A stretch of 64,000 nucleotides of DNA from assembly GCF_040358255.1 (NCBI RefSeq), contig NZ_CP132938.1, forward strand, positions 1,488,001 through 1,552,000, written 5' to 3'. The position numbers were made by a program, and so were the translations under genes. The DNA comes from Tunturibacter gelidoferens (GTDB lineage Bacteria; Acidobacteriota; Terriglobia; Terriglobales; Acidobacteriaceae). Positions 8,956 through 16,910 of this stretch are shown piece after piece. Within the stretch, counting starts at the first letter, position 1; each line of letters opens with the position of its first letter. The notes beneath the pieces were generated by a model, which was not told the DNA's origin, made no database searches, and worked only from the letters and a program-made list of their open reading frames with translations.

Positions 8956-9732
8956 TCAACACTTGCGCCATGCAAATTTGAGCGCGGACCAGTCGTTATC
9001 AATCGAGCACACCTTGTAGTCGACCAGGCCTGCGGCGAGGGCCTCGTCGCGTATGTGGTTCTGATTGAAGTCGACGTGGTGTGTGCCGGTGCGTTTTGGA
9101 TGAACGATCCAGACGGAGGCCTGCCTGGGGAGACGAAGCGTCAGTAGATCCAGCATAGAGGTCAGGTCTGCGAGCGAGCGGATAAAACAAAACGCGAGGC
9201 TGGTGGTCGGCCGGAGGCGCGAGAGCAGGACCGTCTTCTCAGGGAGGTCGCCAAGTAGCTCTTCGAAACCGTCTGGAGCGGCGATGAGGGCTACCTCTCT
9301 ATTTGAACTGACCCCTAGTTTCGTTAGCAGGGGTGTTGCTGAGAAGTCGCGGTGAGGTGCGGTGGCCGGAGGAGCTGGTGGATGGAGAAGAAGTGCGGTG
9401 AGGGCGCCAGGAGCCTCTGACCATGAGGCGTAACTGCCGTCGGGATTTTCAGCACGGATTCGTGCCGTCTTTTCGGGCGATCCGCCTACGAAGAGGATCG
9501 GTACGTGGTGCGCGGATTTGCTGGAGCGAAGAGCCAGTGCAACCTCGCGGGAGTGCGACGGAAGTTTGTCCAGATCGAGAACCAGCGCTGCGGGGTTGAG
9601 ATGGGCGAGTTCACCGACGACCCCCGAGTTTCTGATCAGAGGAGCAGCGTCGATCTTCAGGCCACGGCGTTTCAGCGATGCAGCCTTCGTCGTAATGTCT
9701 TCGTGCCAGGAGAGAAGCTTCACAGTCTTCAT
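8956..9732 (-). CDS. Receiver-like domain fused to DUF3052-like domain
   Basis: The 258-residue product appears to have two parts. Residues 1-120 have an alternating strand-helix pattern (MKTVKLLSW, PAALVLDLDKLP, HHVPILFVGG) like a response-regulator receiver, but the expected phospho-acceptor surroundings are degenerate. Residues 125-258 contain a DUF3052-like pattern: LLTKLGVSSNREVALI, then FCFIRSLADLTSML, the VWIVHPKR strand, and a closing DYKVCSIDNDWSALKFAWR. DUF3052 proteins are small cytoplasmic proteins of unknown function. The linker is Pro/Ala-rich. The downstream gene is ppc and the upstream gene is a secreted protein. Both domain assignments rest on pattern recognition. Confidence 0.65.
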   Translation of the reverse strand: MKTVKLLSWHEDITTKAASLKRRGLKIDAAPLIRNSGVVGELAHLNPAALVLDLDKLPSHSREVALALRSSKSAHHVPILFVGGSPEKTARIRAENPDGSYASWSEAPGALTALLLHPPAPPATAPHRDFSATPLLTKLGVSSNREVALIAAPDGFEELLGDLPEKTVLLSRLRPTTSLAFCFIRSLADLTSMLDLLTLRLPRQASVWIVHPKRTGTHHVDFNQNHIRDEALAAGLVDYKVCSIDNDWSALKFAWRKC

Positions 9733-9827
9733 GGGCTCTCGAGCGTTAGGTTTCGCCCTGCGCTGGAAAGGATTTTAGACCCTGTTCCAGAAGTCCCGAC
9801 TTCGTTGTCTTGTGTTGGTCCTCCTTA

Positions 9828-10529
9828 TCAGAGGGCGGCCGCACGGCAGAGCGGTTCTTTGCGGATTTCGTTGAGCAGCGGTGTGGTGAGAAAGTCAGCG
9901 GAGTTGTTGCCGAGCGTGAGGCGAAGCGTGGGAAGGGCAACGAGATATCGGAGGTAGTAGGCGATCTCTTCCAGGTTCGTAGAGCCGGGGCCAGGAGGGT
10001 TGTAGCGATACTGGCCCGGTGTCTGAACCGGAATCTCCCACTGACGACGAACGGGTTTAACGCGGGTGTAGCCGAGGAAGTCCATTGTGATGGGGACTTT
10101 CTCCGTGCGCGGAGGAAAGAGGTCGTCTTGGGAAGCAGGCGTCCAGGGAGGATAAAAAGTGAGGTCGGTGGCGCCTCCAAAGTTCGCAAAGAGTTCGAAA
10201 TAAGATTTGCCGTTTGGGCGCAGGGTGCATTGAGCGATTAGCGTGGGGGCGGGTAAAGGCAGGGAAGAGTCCGCAGCAGCGGGGAGACGGAGAGACCCCG
10301 CGAGAGCCAGCCGTACGTACTTTATCTGCGAACCTGGCTCCTGTCCGGCAACTCGATCGATCCCGTCAGCGAGAGTGGTCTTTACGAACTGGGGACGATC
10401 AGGTTGCTCCACAACTTGTTCTTCGCTAAAAACCGGCATCCCTCCAGGGAGGGTGAGGGTGAGAAGAAGGAGAACGGAGCAGCGAGAGCCAACGGCCATG
10501 GGGTAGCGTAGCGGACGAAATTGTCGCAT
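9828..10529 (-). CDS. Secreted protein of unknown function
   Basis: The product is about 233 residues from the ATG at 10529. A longer frame extends upstream to 10646 but would overlap the neighbouring small gene. A signal peptide is visible (VLLLLTLTLPGG, cleavage around residue 35), followed by a globular domain with many strands. Recognisable pieces include the segment SYFELFANFGGATDLTFYPPW and an aromatic YYLRYLVALPTL segment near the end. No family or catalytic motif was recognised. The start could also be the ATG at 10499, closer to the hydrophobic core of the signal. Confidence 0.6.
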   Translation of the reverse strand: MRQFRPLRYPMAVGSRCSVLLLLTLTLPGGMPVFSEEQVVEQPDRPQFVKTTLADGIDRVAGQEPGSQIKYVRLALAGSLRLPAAADSSLPLPAPTLIAQCTLRPNGKSYFELFANFGGATDLTFYPPWTPASQDDLFPPRTEKVPITMDFLGYTRVKPVRRQWEIPVQTPGQYRYNPPGPGSTNLEEIAYYLRYLVALPTLRLTLGNNSADFLTTPLLNEIRKEPLCRAAAL

Positions 10530-10603
10530 GAACAATCTTTTTTTATTCAGTCTGGCCCGCGTTCCTGTTCCAGCCCGAAGGAGCCATGTGGAGGTTCGGC
10601 ACT

Positions 10604-10852
10604 TCACATCACCTGTGCGATCTTCTCCAACTCCTCCTGAAGGCAAGGCAACGAGCAGCTGATAGACTCCATCCGGAACGCCGCTTTGCGCGCATCCTGC
10701 GTGGAGACGCCGTAGCCGCGCGTGACAAGGAAACTGCTGATGAGATCGGCGGCCTGCCAGGAGTCGAGACCCGACTTCATCAGATCTTCCCGCAACCCGG
10801 AGAGATCGGCCTCGGTGAACTTTTCGACGTGGGCGCTCTTTGCCTTTGTCAT
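10604..10852 (-). CDS. Small cytoplasmic protein of unknown function
   Basis: An 82-residue, mostly helical, charged product. The ATG at 10852 is chosen because an AGGAG ribosome-binding site lies 8 bases upstream; a longer frame beginning at a TTG (10960) has no such site. The sequence MTKAKSAHVEKFTEADLSGL and the later ADLISSFLVTRGYGVS segment suggest two or three helices. No family was recognised. Two cysteines near the end (SCSLPC) are spaced CxxxC. It is followed on the same strand by the secreted protein at 9828-10529, 74 bp downstream. Confidence 0.6.
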   Translation of the reverse strand: MTKAKSAHVEKFTEADLSGLREDLMKSGLDSWQAADLISSFLVTRGYGVSTQDARKAAFRMESISCSLPCLQEELEKIAQVM

Positions 10853-11014
10853 CTGTTCTTCTCCTGCCCGGCGTGTGTCCGCCGTCAGCTTATCTGTGAT
10901 GTTAGACGTCATAAATTGACTGAGGTCGTATTCTCTTTCTGGACACGCATTGATCGACAATAGAGTCCATCGTCAGACGACTTTACGAAAAGATGGCCCG
11001 AAAAGTTCTTTGAG

Positions 11015-11185
11015 TCACTGGATTAGAGCGCGGTCCGCAAGCAGTACAGGAATTCCTTCGACCACAGGATAGCGTCGCCTGCATCCCTTGCACGAGATAA
11101 CATCGTCCACGCGTTCGAGCTTCTGATGGCAGACCGGACAGACGACGTAACGTAGATCTTCGGCCGGCGGGGATTGGGCGCTCAC
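11015..11185 (-). CDS. Trm112-family zinc-binding small protein
   Basis: A 56-residue gene starting with GTG. It has two cysteine pairs, VVCPVCHQKLER and ISCKGCRRRYP, then VVEGIPVLLADRA. This is the layout of the bacterial Trm112-like family (Pfam Trm112p, YcaR type), which typically ends in PI-x-(D/E)-GIPvLL. The four cysteines should bind one zinc ion. In eukaryotes and archaea Trm112 activates methyltransferases; bacterial members are often found beside cell-envelope or methyltransferase genes and their role is unclear. It is divergent from folD, with about 50 bp between the two start codons, so both promoters must lie in that gap or overlap it. Confidence 0.85.
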   Translation of the reverse strand: MSAQSPPAEDLRYVVCPVCHQKLERVDDVISCKGCRRRYPVVEGIPVLLADRALIQ

Positions 11186-11237
11186 AAAACTATCTTATCT
11201 TCAGAGGAGCCGGGGAGCGCGATACCATGAAAGACGT

Positions 11238-12185
11238 ATGGATGAGATGAAGAGAACTCCAACGATTTTGGACGGCATTGCGATCGCCTCGCAGATCAAG
11301 GCCGAGGTGGCGACCGAGGTTCAAGCTCTTGTGACTCGCGGCATCACTCCCGGGTTGGCGGTGATTCTGGTCGGAGAGTCGCCTGCGTCGCAGATTTATG
11401 TTCGCACCAAGGTGAAGACCTGCGGCGAGTTGGGAATCTTCAGCGAGATGATCACGCCGCCGGAGAGCATCACAACCGATGAGATGCTGGTGCTGGTTTC
11501 GGCCCTCAACGCCCGAGAAGACATCGACGGAATCCTGATTCAACTTCCGCTGCCGAAGCACGTAGACACCAAGCGGCTGCTCGAGGCTGTAGCGCCGGAC
11601 AAAGATGTGGATGGATTTCACCCCGTGAATGTAGGCCGTCTGCAGAGCGGTCAGCCGGGATTGGCTCCATGTACCCCGGCGGGTATCATCGAGATTCTGC
11701 GGCGTAGCGGATTGCCGGTCGCCGGACAGAACGCGGTTGTGGTGGGGCGATCGGATATCGTAGGCAAGCCCACGGCGGTGATGTTGCTGAACGCCTCCGC
11801 CACGGTGACCGTATGCCACAGCAGAACGGTGGACCTCGGCAGCTTCACTCGCGAGGCAGACCTTCTCGTGGCAGCGATCGGTCGTGCGGGATTCGTGACG
11901 GCGGATATGGTCAAGCCGGGCGCAACGCTGATTGATGTCGGAATCAATCGCGTCACTGACGCCGCAGACGTCGAGAAGTTCTTCCCCGGCGATCCAAACC
12001 GGGCAGCGGCCTTCGCCAAGCGCGGATCAGTTGTGGTTGGGGATATTCATCCGGCTGCATTTGCGGTGTCGGGCGCGTACACCCCGGTCCCAGGCGGCGT
12101 CGGCGCGTTGACGATTGCAATGCTCATGCAGAACACGGTAACGGCTGCAAAGTTGCGGCGCGGAATCTCGCCGGGGAATAAGTAG
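11238..12185 (+). CDS. folD: Bifunctional methylenetetrahydrofolate dehydrogenase/cyclohydrolase
   Basis: This 315-residue FolD interconverts 5,10-methylene-, methenyl- and 10-formyl-tetrahydrofolate, feeding formyl groups to purine synthesis. Diagnostic motifs are present: VGESPASQIYVRTKVK with the catalytic tyrosine and lysine at Y54 and K58, DGILIQLPLPKH, the KDVDGFHPVNVG loop, the NADP-binding VVVGRSDIVGKP segment, and the C-terminal TPVPGGVGALTIAMLMQNT. It is 15-30 residues longer than most bacterial FolD proteins, partly from a Rossmann-loop insertion (KFFPGDPNRAAAFAKRGS). The next gene, coaE, starts 5 bp after the stop, so the pair probably forms one transcript. An alternative ATG lies at 11247. 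Confidence 0.97.
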   Translation: MDEMKRTPTILDGIAIASQIKAEVATEVQALVTRGITPGLAVILVGESPASQIYVRTKVKTCGELGIFSEMITPPESITTDEMLVLVSALNAREDIDGILIQLPLPKHVDTKRLLEAVAPDKDVDGFHPVNVGRLQSGQPGLAPCTPAGIIEILRRSGLPVAGQNAVVVGRSDIVGKPTAVMLLNASATVTVCHSRTVDLGSFTREADLLVAAIGRAGFVTADMVKPGATLIDVGINRVTDAADVEKFFPGDPNRAAAFAKRGSVVVGDIHPAAFAVSGAYTPVPGGVGALTIAMLMQNTVTAAKLRRGISPGNK

Positions 12186-12190
12186 CCGCT

Positions 12191-12844
12191 ATGCTGCGTG
12201 TCGGCCTCACTGGCGGGTTGGGAAGTGGAAAGTCCACCGCAGCGAAGCTGTTTGCTGTTCACGGGGCGCACATCCTGCAGTCGGACGCGATCGGCCGCGA
12301 ACTCATGGAGTTGGGCCAGCCGATCTACATCGGGATGGTCGCTCACTTTGGTCCGGGTGTGGTTCTCGCCGATGGAACTCTTGATCGCGCCGCCCTGGCG
12401 CGCATCGCTTTCACAGAGGGTCGCGTTGAAGAGTTAAATGCAATCGCTCATCCTCTGGTGATCGCGCGCCAGATGGAGTTGACTGAGAAGATATTTCAGC
12501 AGGAGCCTCACGCCGTTGTGATGGTGGAGTCGGCGTTGATCTTCGAGACGCGCTATGGTGCAGATGGTTCGCGCTGGCAGAGCCGTTTCGACAGGATCAT
12601 TCTGGTGACGGCTCCGGAAGAGGTGAAGATCGCACGATTCGTCGCTCGTTGCTCCACCGGCAGGATGATAAGCGAGGAGCAGCGCGCGGAACTTGAAGCG
12701 GAGGCGCGCCGCAGGCTGGCTCAGCAGATCTCCGACGAACAGAAGAGCGCTTTGTCCGACTATGTGCTGACCAATGGCGGCGCGCTGACCGAGCTGGAGT
12801 GGCAGGTCGATCAGCTTTGGCCGATCCTCGAAACTGCGGCATAG
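12191..12844 (+). CDS. coaE: Dephospho-CoA kinase
   Basis: A 217-residue P-loop kinase that phosphorylates the 3'-hydroxyl of dephospho-CoA, the last step of coenzyme A synthesis. The Walker A loop TGGLGSGKST is at residues 7-16. The CoA-substrate segment QSDAIGRELMELGQPIY follows, with the family-typical aspartate near residue 34. The lid region lies around VARCSTGRMISEEQ and carries the usual arginines and glutamine. It directly follows folD with a 5-bp gap, a likely co-transcribed pair. Confidence 0.95.
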   Translation: MLRVGLTGGLGSGKSTAAKLFAVHGAHILQSDAIGRELMELGQPIYIGMVAHFGPGVVLADGTLDRAALARIAFTEGRVEELNAIAHPLVIARQMELTEKIFQQEPHAVVMVESALIFETRYGADGSRWQSRFDRIILVTAPEEVKIARFVARCSTGRMISEEQRAELEAEARRRLAQQISDEQKSALSDYVLTNGGALTELEWQVDQLWPILETAA

Positions 12845-12992
12845 ACAAGCCTCCGTCCCGGACTTCAGGGGGAACACGTTGCATCGAATCTCCAACATTT
12901 TGGGTGTCCCCGGATGATGCATTTTGATCTTCTGCCGATGAAGGGACTGTGTCAGACAGGCACACTTCATCGAGGGACAAGGAGACAGGCAG

Positions 12993-13541
12993 ATGATCCG
13001 GCAAGCTATCAATTGCGATATCTGTGCAGCAGAGAAGCAGACGAGTAACTACTGGTTCGTCGCCTACGAACAGGGCGGCGAGTTGAAGCTGCGCGGTTGG
13101 GAGTCGCCGAAGAACTCGCGCAAGGGCGCCAAGCATCTGTGTGGACAGAAGTGTGCGCAGCGCATGATGGCAAACTTCATGGCTTCACTGATGGCGACTG
13201 TTCATAGCAACGAGCAGGACGTTGAGGCAGTGGCCGAAGGTATGGAGGTCGCGGCGAAGAGCGAAGAAGTAGAGGTCATCAACCGCCCGGAACGCTCTGA
13301 GCGTATCGACAGGCCTGAGCGCGCAGACAGATCCGATCGGCTCGATCGCACGGACCGTTCCCTGGTGGGTCGAGCGAACATCACCAGTGCCGATCTCGAC
13401 GCCGAATCCTGGGCCGGGCCGGTCAAGGTCAAGGAGGAGCAGTGGGGGGTGCAGACCAAACGGCAACCCGAACGCGAGAACTTCCTCCATGCGCCGCGCA
13501 TCAAGCCGTCGGCACTCAATCGGCTGCAGCGTATGGTGTAA
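12993..13541 (+). CDS. Zinc-ribbon-like protein with charged R/D/E repeat linker
   Basis: The 182-residue product has an N-terminal four-cysteine cluster, INCDICAAEK near residue 8 and LCGQKCAQRM about 40 residues later, which suggests a small zinc ribbon. A GGGACAAGGAG ribosome-binding region precedes the ATG. Residues about 100-130 form a low-complexity charged run of R-x-E/D-R units (RPERSERIDRPERADRSDR). A short C-terminal segment, HAPRIKPSALNRLQRMV, is basic. No known family was recognised. It could be a nucleic-acid- or protein-binding adaptor; that is a guess from composition only. Two hairpins follow the stop. Confidence 0.65.
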   Translation: MIRQAINCDICAAEKQTSNYWFVAYEQGGELKLRGWESPKNSRKGAKHLCGQKCAQRMMANFMASLMATVHSNEQDVEAVAEGMEVAAKSEEVEVINRPERSERIDRPERADRSDRLDRTDRSLVGRANITSADLDAESWAGPVKVKEEQWGVQTKRQPERENFLHAPRIKPSALNRLQRMV

Positions 13542-13577
13542 GCAAGTACAGACTTAGCCCTCCCCGGATATGGATCG

Positions 13578-13637
13578 GGAGCACGACGACTTCAGCGTCC
13601 TGGTGCTCCTAAAAAGCGGGACGAATTCGGTCCCGCT
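13578..13637 (+). terminator. Two consecutive hairpins after the zinc-ribbon gene
   Basis: The first hairpin pairs GGAGCAC (13578-13584) with GTGCTCC (13603-13609) around an 18-base loop. The second pairs AGCGGGAC (13615-13622) with GTCCCGCT (13630-13637) perfectly around a 7-base loop. There is no long T-run after either, so they may be weak terminators or RNA-stabilising elements. Confidence 0.45.
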
Positions 13638-13732
13638 GTCCTGCTCTTCAGATAATTCTTGTTTGCCGCTTTGATGGGATCCACGGCCTTTTACACGCCT
13701 AAGCAGGGGGGCGCGCGCCTCGATACAATTGA

Positions 13733-15001
13733 ATGTGTCGGTCTTTCGCAGCCGGCTATTTGAAAGATCAGGTCGTGCTCACGATGAAACTACGCCCCGT
13801 TCTCCTTGTGGTGCTTCTTCTCTCTGGCTTCTACTACCTGACGACGCATGTCTGGTCGACGGGAGCCGTCTCGCCCTGGCTGCATCGCGCCACGCCCTCC
13901 ACGTCCCTGTCTGCGACGAACACCGCCGCCGTGAATGGCCCGCTAGGAACCTTTGAGCTGACCGAAGCCAATGCCGCTCCCGCCTACGACACTGAAGAGC
14001 AGCAGAATATTGCCGTCTACAAGAAAGCCCTGCCGTCGGTGGTCAACATCACTTCGACCGCGATCGCGATGGACTTCTTCTACGGTCCGGTTCCGCAGCA
14101 GGGGCAGGGCTCCGGATTCATTCTGGACAAACAGGGACACATCCTCACCAACAACCACGTCATCGACAACGCCCAGCGCGTCGAGGTCACGCTCTCGGAC
14201 AAGCACAAGTACAAGGCCACCGTAGTCGGCGTCGATAAAGGGCATGACCTCGCACTGCTTCTGATCAACAATGCTCCTAACCTTCAGCCGGCGACGCTCG
14301 CCGAATCGCAGAGCCTCACCGTGGGCCAGCGTGTCTACGCGATCGGGAATCCGTTCGGCCTGTCCGGCACCATGACACGCGGAATCATCTCGGCGATACG
14401 GTCGATTCGCGGGCCGAATAACAATCCCATTGAAGACGCGATCCAGACCGACGCCAGCGTCAATCCAGGCAACTCCGGCGGCCCGCTTCTGAATTCGCGA
14501 GGCGAGGTGATCGGCATCACCACTCTCATCGCTTCGAATGGTGTTGACCAGTCGGCCGGCATTGGCTTTGCCATCCCAGTCAATACCGCCAAGGCTGTCA
14601 TCGCCGACTTTGCGAAGTACGGGCGAATCCGTCGTCCCTCGCTCGACATCGCCACCCTGGAGATTGGTCCGGAGGTCGCCGACCAGATCGGTCTGGCTGC
14701 CGACTATGGTCTGTTGATTGAGCGTGTCCTGCCCGGCGGCGCAGCAGAGAAGGCCGGGCTTCATGGAGGAACGCAGAAAGCCTACCAGGGAAACATGCCG
14801 GTGATGCTGGGCGGCGATCTGATCGTCGCGATGGACGGACAGGAGATCACGAACGCGCAGGATCTGGCGGCGGTGATGAACTCGCATAAAGCGGGCGACG
14901 AGGTGACTCTCACGGTTTTCCGCGGGCGCAAACGGCTCGATGTGAAGGTGAAGCTGAACGATGCAACCGAGCAGCAGGGGCAGGCAGGTCGCGAGACTTA
15001 G
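13733..15001 (+). CDS. HtrA/DegS-like membrane-anchored serine protease with one PDZ domain
   Basis: The product is 422 residues from the ATG at 13733; a start at 13784 would give a more typical signal anchor, MKLRPVLLVVLLLSGFYY. One N-terminal transmembrane anchor places the protease on the outer face of the membrane. The trypsin-like triad of the S1C family is intact: His in NNHVIDN (142), Asp in GHDLALL (172), Ser in NPGNSGGPL (248). A single C-terminal PDZ domain (about residues 310-410) is present, as in DegS rather than the two-PDZ DegP. It probably cleaves misfolded or signalling proteins in the periplasm. A site-2-type protease gene follows 230 bp later, beyond a large palindrome. Confidence 0.93.
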   Translation: MCRSFAAGYLKDQVVLTMKLRPVLLVVLLLSGFYYLTTHVWSTGAVSPWLHRATPSTSLSATNTAAVNGPLGTFELTEANAAPAYDTEEQQNIAVYKKALPSVVNITSTAIAMDFFYGPVPQQGQGSGFILDKQGHILTNNHVIDNAQRVEVTLSDKHKYKATVVGVDKGHDLALLLINNAPNLQPATLAESQSLTVGQRVYAIGNPFGLSGTMTRGIISAIRSIRGPNNNPIEDAIQTDASVNPGNSGGPLLNSRGEVIGITTLIASNGVDQSAGIGFAIPVNTAKAVIADFAKYGRIRRPSLDIATLEIGPEVADQIGLAADYGLLIERVLPGGAAEKAGLHGGTQKAYQGNMPVMLGGDLIVAMDGQEITNAQDLAAVMNSHKAGDEVTLTVFRGRKRLDVKVKLNDATEQQGQAGRET

Positions 15002-15004
15002 AAG

Positions 15005-15188
15005 CTGTCCTGCCGGACGGGCCTCCTGCGCGGAGCGCGGTCACTTCGTGACGCGTATAGCGGCTTCGCCCGAGCCTCCCGATGGTCGGCACAAGATCTT
15101 CTTCGCGACCAACGGGAGCGCCAACCGAAGGGGTATACACGCCACGAAGTGGCCGCGCTCCGCGCAGGAGGCCCGTCCGGCAGGACAG
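15005..15188. repeat. Long imperfect palindrome (184 bp, 55-bp outer arms)
   Basis: Bases 15005-15059 match the reverse complement of 15134-15188 at 52 of 55 positions, without gaps. Inside these arms, 15076-15088 pairs with 15106-15118 at 12 of 13 positions, leaving a tip loop of about 17 bases. Transcribed RNA would fold into one long two-stage hairpin. It fills most of the gap between the HtrA and M50 protease genes. No coding capacity or transposase was seen inside. It could be a non-autonomous inverted-repeat element of REP/MITE type, or a transcript processing or attenuation structure. Confidence 0.85.
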
Positions 15189-15233
15189 ACTCTCGGATAA
15201 AATAGACGCAGATGCTTCTACGGCCGACCTGTT

Positions 15234-16244
15234 GTGACTGAAACGACCCCTTCCGCTACTACTCCTGATCCGATTCATAACTGTCCCGAGTGCGGTCTTT
15301 GGCTGCCACCGATGACGCTCGCCTGTCCAGAGTGTCATTCGATTGTCTATGCGCGACACCTCAAGGGGCTTGGACAGCTAGCGGTATCGCAGGAGCAGGA
15401 GCGAGCCTGGCCGCAGGCACGTGAGACCTGGCAGCAGATGCTCCAGTGGCTGCCTGCCGGTACGGAGCAGAGCCAGATGGTGGCAGGGCACCTCGCAGCG
15501 ATCGACGGGCGAATTGAGCAAGGGGAGCAACGAACGGCGACCTGGAAAAAGAGGCTGGGCCCGCTTGCCCCGGCTGCGTTCTTCCTCATGAAGGCGAAGA
15601 CCTTCCTGTTCGCTCTGCTGAAGTTCAAATTTCTGTTCAGCTTCTTCGCCTTCTTCGGAGTCTACTGGGCGCTCTTTGGCTGGAGATTTGGTCTCGGCTT
15701 CGCTGTGTCGATCCTGATCCACGAGCTCGGGCACTATGTCGCAGCTCGTCGTCGCGGATTGAAGGCTGACCTTCCAGTGTTCTTGCCTGGGTTTGGGGCG
15801 TACGTGCGCTGGTACAGCATGGGGATCTCGCTCGACGCGCTCTCAAGCATTGCCCTGGCGGGGCCGTTCGCTGGATTGCTGGCTGCGGCAGCGTGCGCGG
15901 CAATGTATTTTTTCACGAAGGTCGAATTGTGGGCCGCGCTGGCTCACGCGGGCGCATGGCTGAATCTGATAAATCTGGTGCCGGTGTTGGGTCTTGACGG
16001 CGCGCAAGCGACTCACGCACTAAATCGTATGCAGCGCGGGTTGATCTTAGCCGCCGCCATTCTCTTCTTTGCGTTCCTGCATGAAGGGGTCTTTCTCTTC
16101 ATCGCAGCCGGCATGGCGTGGCGTCTCTTTACGGGCTCGGCTCCGGAGAACCCGAGCAGTGCGACGATGATCCGTTACACCTTGCTGTTGTTCCTGCTGG
16201 GAGCCTTGATGGGGCTTGTGCCTCAGACCATGCGACGGTTTTAG
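15234..16244 (+). CDS. M50-family (site-2-protease-like) membrane metalloprotease with N-terminal zinc ribbon
   Basis: The 336-residue protein starts at a GTG. Residues 16-38 form a zinc-ribbon-like motif, NCPECGLWLPP and ACPECHSIVY, with two CPEC pairs. A helical linker follows, then a polytopic membrane domain. The metalloprotease motif HELGH lies at residues 163-167 within a membrane helix, and the second metal ligand sits in NLINLVPVLGLDG (Asp 255), the S2P signature. No PDZ domain is visible, unlike RseP. Family members cleave substrates within the membrane. The upstream DegS-like HtrA gene could supply the preceding cut. Its stop overlaps by 4 bases with the convergent purN gene. Confidence 0.88.
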   Translation: MTETTPSATTPDPIHNCPECGLWLPPMTLACPECHSIVYARHLKGLGQLAVSQEQERAWPQARETWQQMLQWLPAGTEQSQMVAGHLAAIDGRIEQGEQRTATWKKRLGPLAPAAFFLMKAKTFLFALLKFKFLFSFFAFFGVYWALFGWRFGLGFAVSILIHELGHYVAARRRGLKADLPVFLPGFGAYVRWYSMGISLDALSSIALAGPFAGLLAAAACAAMYFFTKVELWAALAHAGAWLNLINLVPVLGLDGAQATHALNRMQRGLILAAAILFFAFLHEGVFLFIAAGMAWRLFTGSAPENPSSATMIRYTLLLFLLGALMGLVPQTMRRF

Positions 16245-16849
16245 ACTTTGCTGCGGACGTAACGTCGATCCTGTATGGAGTATTCGCCGCTGAGCACGCA
16301 GGCAATCGCCTCCGGGTAGGCACGGTGCTCCTGTTCGAGGATGCGAGCCGATAATGTCTCGTCGGTATCGTCGTCGTGGACTAACACGGTCTTCTGCAGG
16401 ATGATGACGCCATGATCCACCGCTTCATCGACAAAGTGAACCGTACATCCAGCCACTTTGGCCCCGTAGTTCAGCGCTTGCCCTTGTGCGTCGAGCCCAG
16501 GAAAGGCGGGAAGCAGCGATGGATGCACGTTGAGAATGCGGTTCGGAAATGCCTCCACAAACACCGGAGAGATGATGCGCATGTATCCCGCCAGGCAGAC
16601 CAGATCCACCTTGTGCTGATGCAGACGCGCAATCATCTCCGCGTCATGCTCAGCGCGCTTGCGGCCAACCGAAGGAACTCCAAACGCTGGAATATTTAGC
16701 TGGCGCGCCGCGGCCAGCCCCGGAGCATCTTCAAGGTTCGACAACACCACGGCAATCTCCGCGCCGAGCAGACGCTGCTCATGAATAGCCTTCGCGATCG
16801 CAAGAAAGTTTGAGCCTCTGCCGGAGAGAAGAATTCCAATTCGGTGCAT
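16241..16849 (-). CDS. purN: Phosphoribosylglycinamide formyltransferase
   Basis: A 202-residue GAR transformylase that moves a formyl group from 10-formyl-THF to GAR in purine synthesis. Motifs match PurN: IGILLSGRGSNFLAI at the phosphate-binding loop, LNVHPSLLPAFPG with the catalytic Asn and His, and GCTVHFVDEAVDHGVI with the catalytic Asp. The gene converges with the M50 protease gene and its stop lies within the other gene's end. The formyl donor is made by FolD, encoded 4 kb away. purM lies about 3 kb further on, not in the same operon. Confidence 0.95.
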   Translation of the reverse strand: MHRIGILLSGRGSNFLAIAKAIHEQRLLGAEIAVVLSNLEDAPGLAAARQLNIPAFGVPSVGRKRAEHDAEMIARLHQHKVDLVCLAGYMRIISPVFVEAFPNRILNVHPSLLPAFPGLDAQGQALNYGAKVAGCTVHFVDEAVDHGVIILQKTVLVHDDDTDETLSARILEQEHRAYPEAIACVLSGEYSIQDRRYVRSKV

Positions 16850-16910
16850 GAAGGGTCCCTTGCTTAGATTTTAGGCGAGGCATGCGCTCCTGTCTCCGAC
16901 GGCCCACAAC

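Noticed and set aside
14910..15359. ORFs across the HtrA-M50 gap
   Set aside because: They read through the palindrome and have no supported start or family.
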